A DNA stretch of 64,000 nucleotides from Legionella wadsworthii DSM 21896 = ATCC 33877 (lineage in GTDB: Bacteria > Pseudomonadota > Gammaproteobacteria > Legionellales > Legionellaceae), in NCBI RefSeq assembly GCF_000701265.1, contig NZ_KL370759.1:779631-843630 (forward strand), read 5' to 3'. How positions within the stretch are numbered: position 1 is the first letter of the stretch; every line of letters begins with the position of its first letter. The notes beneath the pieces were generated by a model. The model had not been told where the DNA came from, searched no databases, and saw only the letters and a list, made by a program, of their open reading frames with translations. A program made the position numbers and the translations under genes. Shown here piece by piece: positions 54,767 to 63,195 of this stretch.

Positions 54767-57430
54767 ATGGCAAATGAAACTAATTTAGATTTGGATCCTA
54801 TAGAAACACGTGAATGGCTGGACGCCCTGCAAGCTGTATTTATTAATGATGGTCCTGAGCGAGGCGCTTTTATTCTTAAACAGCTTCTTAATAAAGCAAA
54901 TGCGGAAGGGGTGAACTTAACCAGTTCAATTAATACACCCTACAGAAATACAATTAAAACGCATGAAGAAAAACAAATGCCACCTGATGAAGGCCTTGGC
55001 AAACGAATTGGCGCGCTGATCCGGTGGAATGCTGTAGCTATGGTGCTTCGTGCGGGAAAATATGCTCCAGAACTAGGCGGTCATATTGCGTCCTATGCAT
55101 CTTCATCTACTCTATATGAAACTGGATTTAATTACTTTTTTAAAGGGCCTCAAGGGGAAAATGGTGGGGATTTAGTTTATATTCAAGGCCATTCATCACC
55201 TGGCATCTATGCGCGTGCATACTTAGAAGGCCGACTCACAGAAGAACAATTAAGCAATTTCAGACAAGAAGTAGAAGTAGATGGTTTATCTTCCTACCCA
55301 CATCCTTGGCTGATGAGTGAATTCTGGCAATTTCCTACCGTTTCCATGGGATTAGGTCCTTTACAAGCAATCTATCAAGCTCGCTTTTTAAAGTATTTGG
55401 AAAATAGGGGTCTTATAAAATCTGATGATAGAAAAGTTTGGGCATTTCTTGGAGATGGTGAAATGGATGAGCCCGAGTCAGTAGGTGCCTTAAGCATTGC
55501 TGCTCGTGAAAAGCTTGATAACTTAATTTTTGTTGTGAATTGTAACCTACAAAGACTCGATGGACCGGTTCGTGGTAATGGGAAAATTATACAGGAACTT
55601 GAAGGTTTGTTTCGTGGTGCGGGTTGGAATGTAATCAAAGTAATCTGGGGTGGCCGCTGGGATCCTTTACTTGCTCAAGATAAAGAGGGCTGGCTACAAA
55701 AACGGATGGAAGAGTGCGTTGATGGAGATTACCAAGCTTATAAAGCCAATAATGGTGCCTATGTAAGACAACATTTCTTTAATGAATATCCTGAATTAAA
55801 GAAAATGGTAGAAAATTATTCCGATGAGGATATCTGGAGATTAAATCGGGGTGGCCATGATCCACAAAAAGTTTTTGCTGCTTACGCCAAAGCAGTAGAG
55901 CATAAGGGATCTCCAACTGTTATCCTGGCGAAAACAATTAAAGGTTATGGAATGGGTGCAGCTGGTGAAGGACAAAATATTACTCACCAGCAAAAGAAAA
56001 TGAGCATCGAGCAATTAAAAGCATTTAGAGACCGTTTTAGTATTCCTATTAGTGACGAACAAATTGCTGACATTCCTTTTTATAAACCTGCAGAAGACAG
56101 TCCAGAGATTAAATTCATTAAGAAAAACAGAGAAATGCTAGGAGGTTATCTTCCCTCACGCTCTACAGAAGCAGAGCCTCTGAAAGCTCCTGGCCTATCA
56201 GAATTTTCTTCGGTCACCAAAGGACTCGGAGATCGGGAGATTTCTACAACAATGGCTTTTGTAAGAATTCTTTCGGCGTTGTTAAAAAATAAAGAAATTA
56301 GTTCGAGAATCGTTCCCATTGTTCCTGATGAGTGTAGAACATTTGGAATGGAAGGATTATTTCGCCAAATTGGGATTTATTCCCCCGTTGGTCAGCTTTA
56401 TACCCCCGTAGATCATGAACAACTAATGTTTTACCGGGAAGCGAAAGATGGACAAATCCTGGAAGAGGGAATTAATGAAGCAGGCGCTTTTTGTTCCTGG
56501 ATTGCTGCTGCCACTTCCTACAGTTCTAATAAATTAGCCATGATCCCATTTTATATCTATTATTCAATGTTTGGATTCCAAAGAATAGGGGATTTGGCGT
56601 GGGCTGCGGGAGACATGCGGGCTAGAGGGTTCCTTTTAGGCGGAACTGCTGGTCGTACGACACTGGCAGGAGAAGGATTGCAACATCAGGATGGACAGAG
56701 CCTTATCCATGCTTCCATGATACCGAATTGCATATCTTACGATCCTACCTATGCTTATGAGCTTGCAGTAATCATTCAAAATGGCCTGTATCGCATGTAT
56801 GAAAAGCAAGAAAACGTTTTTTATTATATTACTGTGATGAATGAAAACTATATGCATCCTGATATGCCAGAAGGTGTTGAAGAGGGCATTATAAAAGGAA
56901 TGTATTTACTTCAAGAAAGTAATAAAAAATCTAAATCACATGTTCAATTGATGGGTAGTGGAACCATACTTCGAGAAGTAATCAAAGCAGCAGAAATGTT
57001 AAAAGAAGATTATTCCGTAACTGCAGACATTTGGAGTGTCACAAGCTTTAACGAGCTGAGAAGAGATGGTTTGGCTGTTGAACGGTACAATCGTATGCAT
57101 CCTAAAGATAAAGAACAAAAAAGTTATGTGACAACATTATTAGAAAAAATGCCTGGTCCTGTGATTGCTGCTACAGATTATATGCGGATTTATGCGGATC
57201 AAATTAGACCATTTGTACCCAATAACTATGTTGCTTTGGGAACTGACGGTTATGGTCGAAGCGATACACGCGAGCGTTTACGCCATTTCTTTGAGGTAGA
57301 TGCAAAACATATTGTTCTGGCTGCATTAAATGCTTTAGTAGCAGAAGGGACTATGGACAAATCCAAGGTTGTGGATGCAATAAAGCGTTATAACATTAAT
57401 CCTGATAAATTAAATCCGGCAAACCATTAA
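54767..57430 (+). CDS. aceE: Pyruvate dehydrogenase E1 component
   Basis: An 887-residue homodimeric E1, the same length as the E. coli enzyme. It decarboxylates pyruvate using thiamine diphosphate and passes the acetyl group to AceF lipoyl arms. Seen are YIQGHSSPGIYARAYLEG, the thiamine diphosphate motif FLGDGEMDEPESVGALSIA ending at NCN, and GGTAGRTTLAGEGLQHQDG. GGGGAAC precedes the start. It leads the aceE-aceF-lpdA operon feeding acetyl-CoA to the citrate synthase at 13.6 kb. Confidence 0.98.
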   Translation: MANETNLDLDPIETREWLDALQAVFINDGPERGAFILKQLLNKANAEGVNLTSSINTPYRNTIKTHEEKQMPPDEGLGKRIGALIRWNAVAMVLRAGKYAPELGGHIASYASSSTLYETGFNYFFKGPQGENGGDLVYIQGHSSPGIYARAYLEGRLTEEQLSNFRQEVEVDGLSSYPHPWLMSEFWQFPTVSMGLGPLQAIYQARFLKYLENRGLIKSDDRKVWAFLGDGEMDEPESVGALSIAAREKLDNLIFVVNCNLQRLDGPVRGNGKIIQELEGLFRGAGWNVIKVIWGGRWDPLLAQDKEGWLQKRMEECVDGDYQAYKANNGAYVRQHFFNEYPELKKMVENYSDEDIWRLNRGGHDPQKVFAAYAKAVEHKGSPTVILAKTIKGYGMGAAGEGQNITHQQKKMSIEQLKAFRDRFSIPISDEQIADIPFYKPAEDSPEIKFIKKNREMLGGYLPSRSTEAEPLKAPGLSEFSSVTKGLGDREISTTMAFVRILSALLKNKEISSRIVPIVPDECRTFGMEGLFRQIGIYSPVGQLYTPVDHEQLMFYREAKDGQILEEGINEAGAFCSWIAAATSYSSNKLAMIPFYIYYSMFGFQRIGDLAWAAGDMRARGFLLGGTAGRTTLAGEGLQHQDGQSLIHASMIPNCISYDPTYAYELAVIIQNGLYRMYEKQENVFYYITVMNENYMHPDMPEGVEEGIIKGMYLLQESNKKSKSHVQLMGSGTILREVIKAAEMLKEDYSVTADIWSVTSFNELRRDGLAVERYNRMHPKDKEQKSYVTTLLEKMPGPVIAATDYMRIYADQIRPFVPNNYVALGTDGYGRSDTRERLRHFFEVDAKHIVLAALNALVAEGTMDKSKVVDAIKRYNINPDKLNPANH

Positions 57431-57465
57431 AAATAATATTGGAGCTGATTCATTTCAGTAAATAG

Positions 57466-57502
57466 TTGTGATGAAATCATTGTAAAAATTTTTTCATCAC
57501 AA
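57466..57502 (+). repeat. Inverted repeat between aceE and aceF
   Basis: The perfect 11-base repeat TTGTGATGAAA (57466-57476) / TTTCATCACAA (57492-57502) forms a hairpin in the 112-base gap. No T-run follows, so it could stabilise or mark processing of the aceE-aceF message, or act as an operator. Confidence 0.5.
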
Positions 57503-57542
57503 TGAGCAATTGAATGTACCGGATAATCTTTTGAGGAAAAAC

Positions 57543-59162
57543 ATGTCAAATGAAATAGAAGTTAAGATTCCTGATATTGGTGGAGCGACTCAGGTTGATG
57601 TGATTGAAATATTGGTCCAAGTAGGCGATCAAATCGAAGTGGATACACCGCTCATTACTTTAGAATCAGATAAAGCAAGTATGGAGATTCCTTCTCCGAT
57701 GGCTGGGAAAATCACAAAAGTGAAGGTTAAAGTAGGAGATAAAGTATCTGAAGGCGATGTAATCCTTTATGTCTCAGCTGAGTCAAGTGGGAACACTGAG
57801 AAAGAAGCGGAACCTCAAAAAACGCAACAAACACCCGCTCCTGAAGAAATAAAAGAGGCTCCTGTTCCACAAGAAAAAAAATCTGAAGTTGAAAAAGAAG
57901 TAAAAGTTCCTGATATAGGTGGCGCAACTCAAGTCGATGTTATCGAAGTTTTAGTTAAAGAAGGAGATTATATCGAAGAAAATTCACCTCTTATTACTTT
58001 AGAGTCAGATAAAGCCAGCATGGAAATTCCTTCACCCCTATCGGGAAAAGTGACCCAACTGAAGGTTAAGGTAGGTGATAAAGTATCAGAGGGAGATTTA
58101 ATCCTTTCGGTTATTACCGAACAAAACAAAGAAGAAACTGCAAAAAATGAAACTCTTTCTGTGACAGAGTCCGTGCAGCCTAAAGAATCTAAACCCGTAG
58201 AACACACGCAAATAAATGAAGAGCGGTCAACTCAATCCGCTAATTCTGTTGATGAAGAATCATTAAAGGCAATTGCTGCTGGTCCAGCTGTAAGGCGCAT
58301 GGCTCGAGAGCTTGGAGTCAACTTATCTGAAGTAAATGGTACTGGTCGAAAAGATCGCATTACGAAAGAAGACATTCAATCTTTTGTAAAAGCACGCCTA
58401 AATGGACAAGCAAGCCAGGTAACCTTTAGTGTTCCTCAAAACCCAGTCATTGATTTTTCTCAATTTGGGGAAATTGAAACAAAACCGCTTAATAAAATTA
58501 AAAAGCTTACTGGTGCCAATGTACATCGTTCATGGATAACTATTCCTCATGTGACCCAATTTGACGCAGCGGATATAACCGAAATCGAGGCATTTAGAAA
58601 ATCTGAATCTGAACAGGCTAAAGAGAAGGGATACAAACTCACATTACTTGCATTTGTTTGTGCTGTTGTAAGCAAAGCTTTAAAGGTATACCCTCAGTTC
58701 AATGCTTCCTTGGATGCTACAGGGGCTCATCTCATCTATAAAAAATATTGCAATATAGGTATTGCGGTAGAAACACCTAACGGTTTGGTGGTTCCTGTAA
58801 TTAAAAATGTAGATAAATTGAATGTATCCGAAATTGCAGCTGAAATGGCTCGTTTAAGCTCTAAAGCTCGGGACAAGGGCTTAATGCCAGCTGATATGTC
58901 TGGAGGGTGTTTTACAATTTCCAGTCTGGGTGGTATAGGCGGTACATCATTTACGCCTATAGTGAACAGTCCGGAGGTAGCAATTCTTGGATTATCACGT
59001 TCAGAAATAAAACCTGTCTATGAACAGGGAACATTTCAACCTAGATTAATGCTGCCTTTGTCTCTATCTTATGATCATCGGGTGATAGATGGTGCCGAAG
59101 CAGCACGTTTTACTCGTATTATCTGCGATTGCTTAAGTGATATAAGACGAATTTTACTCTAA
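57543..59162 (+). CDS. aceF: Dihydrolipoamide acetyltransferase (E2) with two lipoyl domains
   Basis: A 539-residue E2. The start at 57543 (MSNEIEVKIPDIGG) has TTGAGG upstream. Two nearly identical lipoyl domains at about residues 4-75 and 119-190 each carry LESDKASMEIPSP with the lipoyl Lys; Glu/Pro/Lys-rich linkers join them. A peripheral subunit-binding domain follows (AAGPAVRRMARELGVNLSEV), then the catalytic core with SLSYDHRVIDGAEAARF. E. coli has three lipoyl domains; two are usual in many other gammaproteobacteria. It transfers acetyl to CoA. Confidence 0.97.
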   Translation: MSNEIEVKIPDIGGATQVDVIEILVQVGDQIEVDTPLITLESDKASMEIPSPMAGKITKVKVKVGDKVSEGDVILYVSAESSGNTEKEAEPQKTQQTPAPEEIKEAPVPQEKKSEVEKEVKVPDIGGATQVDVIEVLVKEGDYIEENSPLITLESDKASMEIPSPLSGKVTQLKVKVGDKVSEGDLILSVITEQNKEETAKNETLSVTESVQPKESKPVEHTQINEERSTQSANSVDEESLKAIAAGPAVRRMARELGVNLSEVNGTGRKDRITKEDIQSFVKARLNGQASQVTFSVPQNPVIDFSQFGEIETKPLNKIKKLTGANVHRSWITIPHVTQFDAADITEIEAFRKSESEQAKEKGYKLTLLAFVCAVVSKALKVYPQFNASLDATGAHLIYKKYCNIGIAVETPNGLVVPVIKNVDKLNVSEIAAEMARLSSKARDKGLMPADMSGGCFTISSLGGIGGTSFTPIVNSPEVAILGLSRSEIKPVYEQGTFQPRLMLPLSLSYDHRVIDGAEAARFTRIICDCLSDIRRILL

Positions 59163-59197
59163 TATTTTTTTATAATTGTTAATGAAAGAGGCTTGTA

Positions 59198-60628
59198 ATG
59201 GCTAATAAAATAAAGACGGATGTCGTTGTGTTAGGAAGTGGCCCTGGAGGATACACCGCGGCATTTAGAGCAGCAGACCTGGGAAAAAAAGTAGTCTTGG
59301 TGGAGCGTTATGACTCACTCGGAGGAGTTTGCCTTAATGTAGGTTGTATTCCTTCAAAAGCATTATTGCATATTGCTAAAGTTGTTGAAGAAGCTCATGA
59401 GGTGTCTGAGCAGGGAGTTAGCTTTGGTCCACCAAAATTAGATAATAAGAAGATCGTAGGTTGGAAAAATTCAGTAGTATCCAAACTTACGGGTGGTTTG
59501 AAAGCTTTAGCGAAACAGCGCAAGGTTGAGGTAATTACGGGATTAGGTAAATTTTCTGGTACGCACCAAGTATCCGTAGCCACTCAAGATGGTTCAGTGG
59601 AAGTGGAATTTGAGAATGCCATTATTGCAGTAGGATCTGAATCCATAAATTTACCCTTTATTCCCGAAGACAAACGTATATTCAGTTCGACTGGAGCATT
59701 GGAACTCGCAGATATTAAGGGAAGTTTATTGGTTTTGGGTGGAGGGATTATCGGTCTTGAAATGGCTACTGTTTATTCCTCATTAGGTGTTGATGTAACT
59801 GTTGTGGAATTTATGGATCAGCTCATCCCTGGTGCAGATTTTGATTTGGTCAATGTTTTGCAAAAACGGATGCAGAAAAAAGGTGTCAAGTTCCTTTTAA
59901 AAACAAAAGTAACTGCCGTAGAAGCAAAGAAAGAGGGTATCTATGTGTCCATGGAAGGGGAGCATGCAACTGACAAACCGCTTTGCTTTCAACAAGTTCT
60001 TGTTTCTGTGGGAAGAAAGCCCAACGGAGGTGCAATTGATGCGGAAAAGGCAGGAATAAAGGTAGATGAAAGAGGCTTTATCAAAGTAGATAACCAGCAA
60101 AGAACAAATGTAAATCATATCTTTGCTATAGGTGACGTAGTAGGACAACCGATGCTTGCGCATAAAGCCATTCCAGAAGGTAAAGTTGCCGCAGAAGTTA
60201 TTGCGGGCAAAAAGCACTACTTTGATCCTAAGTGCATTGCTAGTGTTGCTTATACCGATCCGGAAATTGCATGGACAGGTTTAACTGAAAAAGAAGCAAA
60301 AGAAAAAAATATTCGATATGAAAAGGCAACTTTTCCTTGGGCAGCCAGTGGCCGTGCACTCAGTATGGGCCGAGAAGAAGGTGTTACCAAGCTATTATTC
60401 TGTCCTGATACGAAGAGAATTTTAGGGGCTGGAATAGTGGGGATTAATGCGGGCGATTTAATTACTGAAGCAGCATTAGCGATTGAAATGTGTTGTGATG
60501 TTGAAGATATTGCGCTGACAATACATCCTCATCCCACGCTTTCAGAAACTATCGGTCAAGCAGCAGAAGCCTTTGAAGGCACAATAACTGACTTATATTT
60601 GCCAAAGAAGAAAAAAAATACTGAATAA
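59198..60628 (+). CDS. lpdA: Dihydrolipoamide dehydrogenase (E3)
   Basis: A 476-residue flavoenzyme reoxidising dihydrolipoamide and reducing NAD. FAD motif VVLGSGPGGYTAAFRAADLG, redox disulfide in GGVCLNVGCIPSKALL, NAD motif VLGGGIIGLEMATVYSSLG, and the His/Glu base in HPHPTLSETIGQAAEA are intact. It is the E3 of pyruvate dehydrogenase and probably also of 2-oxoglutarate dehydrogenase, encoded elsewhere. A terminator follows the gene. Confidence 0.98.
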   Translation: MANKIKTDVVVLGSGPGGYTAAFRAADLGKKVVLVERYDSLGGVCLNVGCIPSKALLHIAKVVEEAHEVSEQGVSFGPPKLDNKKIVGWKNSVVSKLTGGLKALAKQRKVEVITGLGKFSGTHQVSVATQDGSVEVEFENAIIAVGSESINLPFIPEDKRIFSSTGALELADIKGSLLVLGGGIIGLEMATVYSSLGVDVTVVEFMDQLIPGADFDLVNVLQKRMQKKGVKFLLKTKVTAVEAKKEGIYVSMEGEHATDKPLCFQQVLVSVGRKPNGGAIDAEKAGIKVDERGFIKVDNQQRTNVNHIFAIGDVVGQPMLAHKAIPEGKVAAEVIAGKKHYFDPKCIASVAYTDPEIAWTGLTEKEAKEKNIRYEKATFPWAASGRALSMGREEGVTKLLFCPDTKRILGAGIVGINAGDLITEAALAIEMCCDVEDIALTIHPHPTLSETIGQAAEAFEGTITDLYLPKKKKNTE

Positions 60629-60652
60629 TATAGAATGTAATTCTTATGCAAC

Positions 60653-60702
60653 AAAAGCCGGACCTGATAATTTGTAAAAGAAAAATTAGGATTGCGGCTT
60701 TT
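60653..60702 (+). terminator. Terminator after lpdA
   Basis: AAAAGCCG (60653-60660) pairs with CGGCTTTT (60695-60702), and the inner CCT...AATTT / AAATTAGG arms extend the stem with a bulge. Confidence 0.65.
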
Positions 60703-60779
60703 GCCGCTAGTTAAGAGATGCATCATCGAATTGAATCTGAATTGGGTTCGATAAAGAAATCAAATCAGAAGCGTAGGAA

Positions 60780-60805
60780 AAGATAAAGATGTGATACTTT
60801 ATCTT
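60780..60805 (+). promoter_or_regulatory. Perfect dyad upstream of rimI
   Basis: AAGATAAAG / CTTTATCTT around an eight-base centre lies 36 bases before the rimI start. It may be an operator or an mRNA hairpin; no known box was matched. Confidence 0.35.
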
Positions 60806-60840
60806 CAGAAAGGTTTACAATTTGTTCAGGAGCAACAGGG

Positions 60841-61314
60841 ATGGTACGTAACATTCGAAAGATGACAGAATCCGATATTGATGCTGTTTATGCTATTGAA
60901 AAAAGCGTTCATATTGCTCCATGGGATAGAGATATATTAAGGGACTGTGTGCGTGTGGGATATGATTGCCGTGTGTTTGAATCAGGTCCAAAAGAGAATA
61001 CTTCAATCTGTGGCTATATTATCTCTAGACATGCCGGTAATTGTTGCCATATTTTAAATTTTTGTATTGCCAAGCCTTTTCAATCTCAAGGGAATGGACG
61101 TCTCTTTTTACAAGAAGTCTTGTCGTCTTTGGATGAAATTAAAAGTTTAGATTATGTAATACTCGAAGTAAGACCGAGTAATAAAACTGCTTTACATCTT
61201 TATACAAGCATGGGATTTGAACAGATTGAAATCAAACCCGCTTATTATGTGGAAGAAAATAATATAGAAGATGCGATAGTGTTAAGAAAATTATGCCAGA
61301 AGCGCAACAGTTAA
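60841..61314 (+). CDS. rimI: Ribosomal-protein-alanine N-acetyltransferase RimI-like
   Basis: A 157-residue GNAT acetyltransferase. The N-terminal RNIRKMTESDIDAVYAIEKS and SVHIAPWDRD segment matches RimI (which has YPWS...), the acetyl-CoA loop is QSQGNGRLFLQEVL, and EVRPSNKTALHLYTSMGFE is the C-terminal signature. RimI acetylates the N-terminal Ala of ribosomal protein S18. A GGAG sequence sits about 10 bases upstream of the start. Confidence 0.88.
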   Translation: MVRNIRKMTESDIDAVYAIEKSVHIAPWDRDILRDCVRVGYDCRVFESGPKENTSICGYIISRHAGNCCHILNFCIAKPFQSQGNGRLFLQEVLSSLDEIKSLDYVILEVRPSNKTALHLYTSMGFEQIEIKPAYYVEENNIEDAIVLRKLCQKRNS

Positions 61315-61405
61315 AATTTTCATAAAAAGTTATCTCAATACTGTTTTTATAAATTTTATCTGATATTATATACGACCATTTCAGTTAATCCCCCATCCAC
61401 TTTCC

Positions 61406-61414
61406 TGTGGATAA
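61406..61414 (-). promoter_or_regulatory. DnaA box 1
   Basis: A perfect consensus DnaA box, TTATCCACA, read on the minus strand (TGTGGATAA on plus). It shares the ten bases TGTGGATAAC with box 3. Confidence 0.55.
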
Positions 61415-61520
61415 CTATTTTTAAAATTAAATCTTTTTCCACCCTTTTATTATTGAAATTCGCTATAACCCATAATACATAAGGGTTTTTGATATTTTCT
61501 AAAAATCGAGTACTTTAAAT

Positions 61521-61545
61521 GTTATCCACAAAATCTGTGGATAAC
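61521..61545. promoter_or_regulatory. Palindromic pair of DnaA boxes
   Basis: GTTATCCACA and TGTGGATAAC form a perfect ten-base inverted repeat with a five-base spacer (AAATC). Each arm contains a perfect DnaA consensus box (61522-61530 on plus; 61536-61544 on minus). It could also form an RNA hairpin or cruciform. Confidence 0.6.
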
Positions 61546-61600
61546 ATTGTGAATAGGGCGATGAATTACTTGATAAATAAGCTCATTTTACATTTGACTT

Positions 61601-61642
61601 AATATTATCCAAAAACGCACTCCGTGTTGGATAATATTTTTT
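61601..61642 (+). terminator. Strong rho-independent terminator, 287 bases beyond rimI
   Basis: Perfect 12-base stem AATATTATCCAA (61601-61612) / TTGGATAATATT (61627-61638), plus inner CAC/GTG pairing, then a T-run. It is oriented for rightward transcription. It lies far from the rimI stop, so it ends either a long rimI 3'UTR or an unannotated small RNA. Confidence 0.8.
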
Positions 61643-61686
61643 CAGAAAAGTTTCATTAGTTAAGAATATAAAACGACGTTTTATTG

Positions 61687-61692
61687 TATAAT
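61687..61692 (+). promoter_or_regulatory. Possible -10 element for rlmD
   Basis: A perfect TATAAT downstream of the terminator and about 165 bases before rlmD. No good -35 is seen at 16-18 bases. Confidence 0.3.
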
Positions 61693-61855
61693 AAATGAGT
61701 GTTAATTGTGCATCGTGATTTTTGTAATATCAAATTTCCATGACAAAGATAAATTGTCTGTGTTACTCTCTAACATCTTGAAAATTGCAATTTTTCTTCT
61801 TAAATGTTGCAAATATTAATACAGATTATATCGATTTATGAGTTGAGAAAGTTTC

Positions 61856-63190
61856 ATGAGAAGAGCAAAGTCAAAATTAGACACCACCCCTCAAAATGCT
61901 CAAATTGAAAATTTAAGTCATGATGGGAAAGGTATTGCACGGATTAACGGTAAAGCCACTTTTATTGAAGGGGCATTACCTGGTGAACATGTAGAGTTCC
62001 TATATACCAGGAGAAAAAAAGATTTCGACGAAGGCCTTTTAAACACCGTCGTTGAATCATCTGCTTTAAGAGTCGATTCAAAATGCCCTCATTATGTTAT
62101 GTGTGGTGGGTGTTCTTTACAGCACATGAGTGAAGAACATCAGATTCATTTTAAACAAGATCAACTATTAGACCTATTGTCACGTTATGGACATACTCAA
62201 CCTCAAACTGTGTTAAATCCTTTAACAGCAGGACATTGGAATTACAGAAATAAAGCACGTTTGAGCGTACGTTATGTTGAGAAAAAAAGTGCCACTATGG
62301 TGGGTTTCCGAGAGCGAAGAAATCCTCGTTATATCACTGAAATTACTCAATGTCCTGTCTTAAATACAAAAGTTGATGCCGATATTCTTCCTTTAAGGAA
62401 ACTAATAGATTCCATGCAAGATAAAGAGTGTATTGCACAAATTGAAGTGGCAGCCGGAGATGAGGAGGTTGCTCTTATTTTCAGAAACTTAAAACCTTTA
62501 AGTGTTGTAGATGAATTAAAAATCCAACAATTTGCTGAAGAATATCAATATAAAATTTTCCTGCAGCCTGGCGGGGCTGAAAGCGTGTATTGTTTTTATC
62601 CACCAAATTCAAATGAATTTTTATCTTACCAACTACCTGATTTTGCCATCACTTTTTTATTTCATCCGACTGATTTCACTCAAGTAAACTCGTCTTTAAA
62701 CCGATCTATGGTTGCTCAAGCTTTAGATCTGATGGACTTAAAAAGTACAGATATAGTGCTAGACTTATTTTGTGGATTGGGTAATTTCTCACTTCCTATG
62801 GCGAAACAGTGTGCTAAAGTAATCGGTGTTGAAGGCAGTAAAAATATGGTTGAAAGAGCCTATACGAATGCAAAATTGAATCATATTCACAATGTAGATT
62901 TCTATGCGGCTAATTTAGATGATTTGAATGAAGTCAAGAGATTGACTCAGCAACACTGTAACAAAATCTTAATTGATCCCCCTCGCTCAGGTGCGCTTGA
63001 ACTTGTTAAACAAATGGATGCGTTAAATCCGGAGCGGATTGTATACGTATCCTGTAATCCTGTAACATTGGCTCGAGATACAGATATATTGGTCAATCAA
63101 AAAGGTTATGCATTGATAAAAGCTGGGGTTATGGATATGTTTCCCCACACTGCCCATGTTGAATCAATTGCTTTGTTTGAAAAAGGATAA
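61856..63190 (+). CDS. rlmD: 23S rRNA (uracil-1939-C5)-methyltransferase
   Basis: A 444-residue SAM-dependent methyltransferase. The N-terminal TRAM domain ([20 protein letters not shown]) is followed by the 4Fe-4S cluster Cys set [15 protein letters not shown] plus a later Cys in TQCPVLN. The catalytic domain has [14 protein letters not shown] (SAM loop), DPPRSGA, and nucleophile Cys in [13 protein letters not shown]. It places m5U in 23S rRNA. relA follows after five bases, as in E. coli, so they are probably an operon. Confidence 0.96.
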   Translation: MRRAKSKLDTTPQNAQIENLSHDGKGIARINGKATFIEGALPGEHVEFLYTRRKKDFDEGLLNTVVESSALRVDSKCPHYVMCGGCSLQHMSEEHQIHFKQDQLLDLLSRYGHTQPQTVLNPLTAGHWNYRNKARLSVRYVEKKSATMVGFRERRNPRYITEITQCPVLNTKVDADILPLRKLIDSMQDKECIAQIEVAAGDEEVALIFRNLKPLSVVDELKIQQFAEEYQYKIFLQPGGAESVYCFYPPNSNEFLSYQLPDFAITFLFHPTDFTQVNSSLNRSMVAQALDLMDLKSTDIVLDLFCGLGNFSLPMAKQCAKVIGVEGSKNMVERAYTNAKLNHIHNVDFYAANLDDLNEVKRLTQQHCNKILIDPPRSGALELVKQMDALNPERIVYVSCNPVTLARDTDILVNQKGYALIKAGVMDMFPHTAHVESIALFEKG

Positions 63191-63195
63191 ACCTG

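Larger units (their letters stand above)
61315..61855. other. Long A/T-rich intergenic region between rimI and rlmD
   Basis: This 541-base gap has no substantial ORF. It holds three perfect DnaA boxes, a strong rightward terminator and a -10-like TATAAT before rlmD, all listed separately. A further small dyad (GACAA / TTGTC, 61742-61758) is seen. The rest is A/T-rich without other structure I can name. Confidence 0.5.

Noticed and set aside
57543..58130. Repeat in aceF as a mobile or recent duplication
   Set aside because: It is the normal tandem pair of lipoyl domains.
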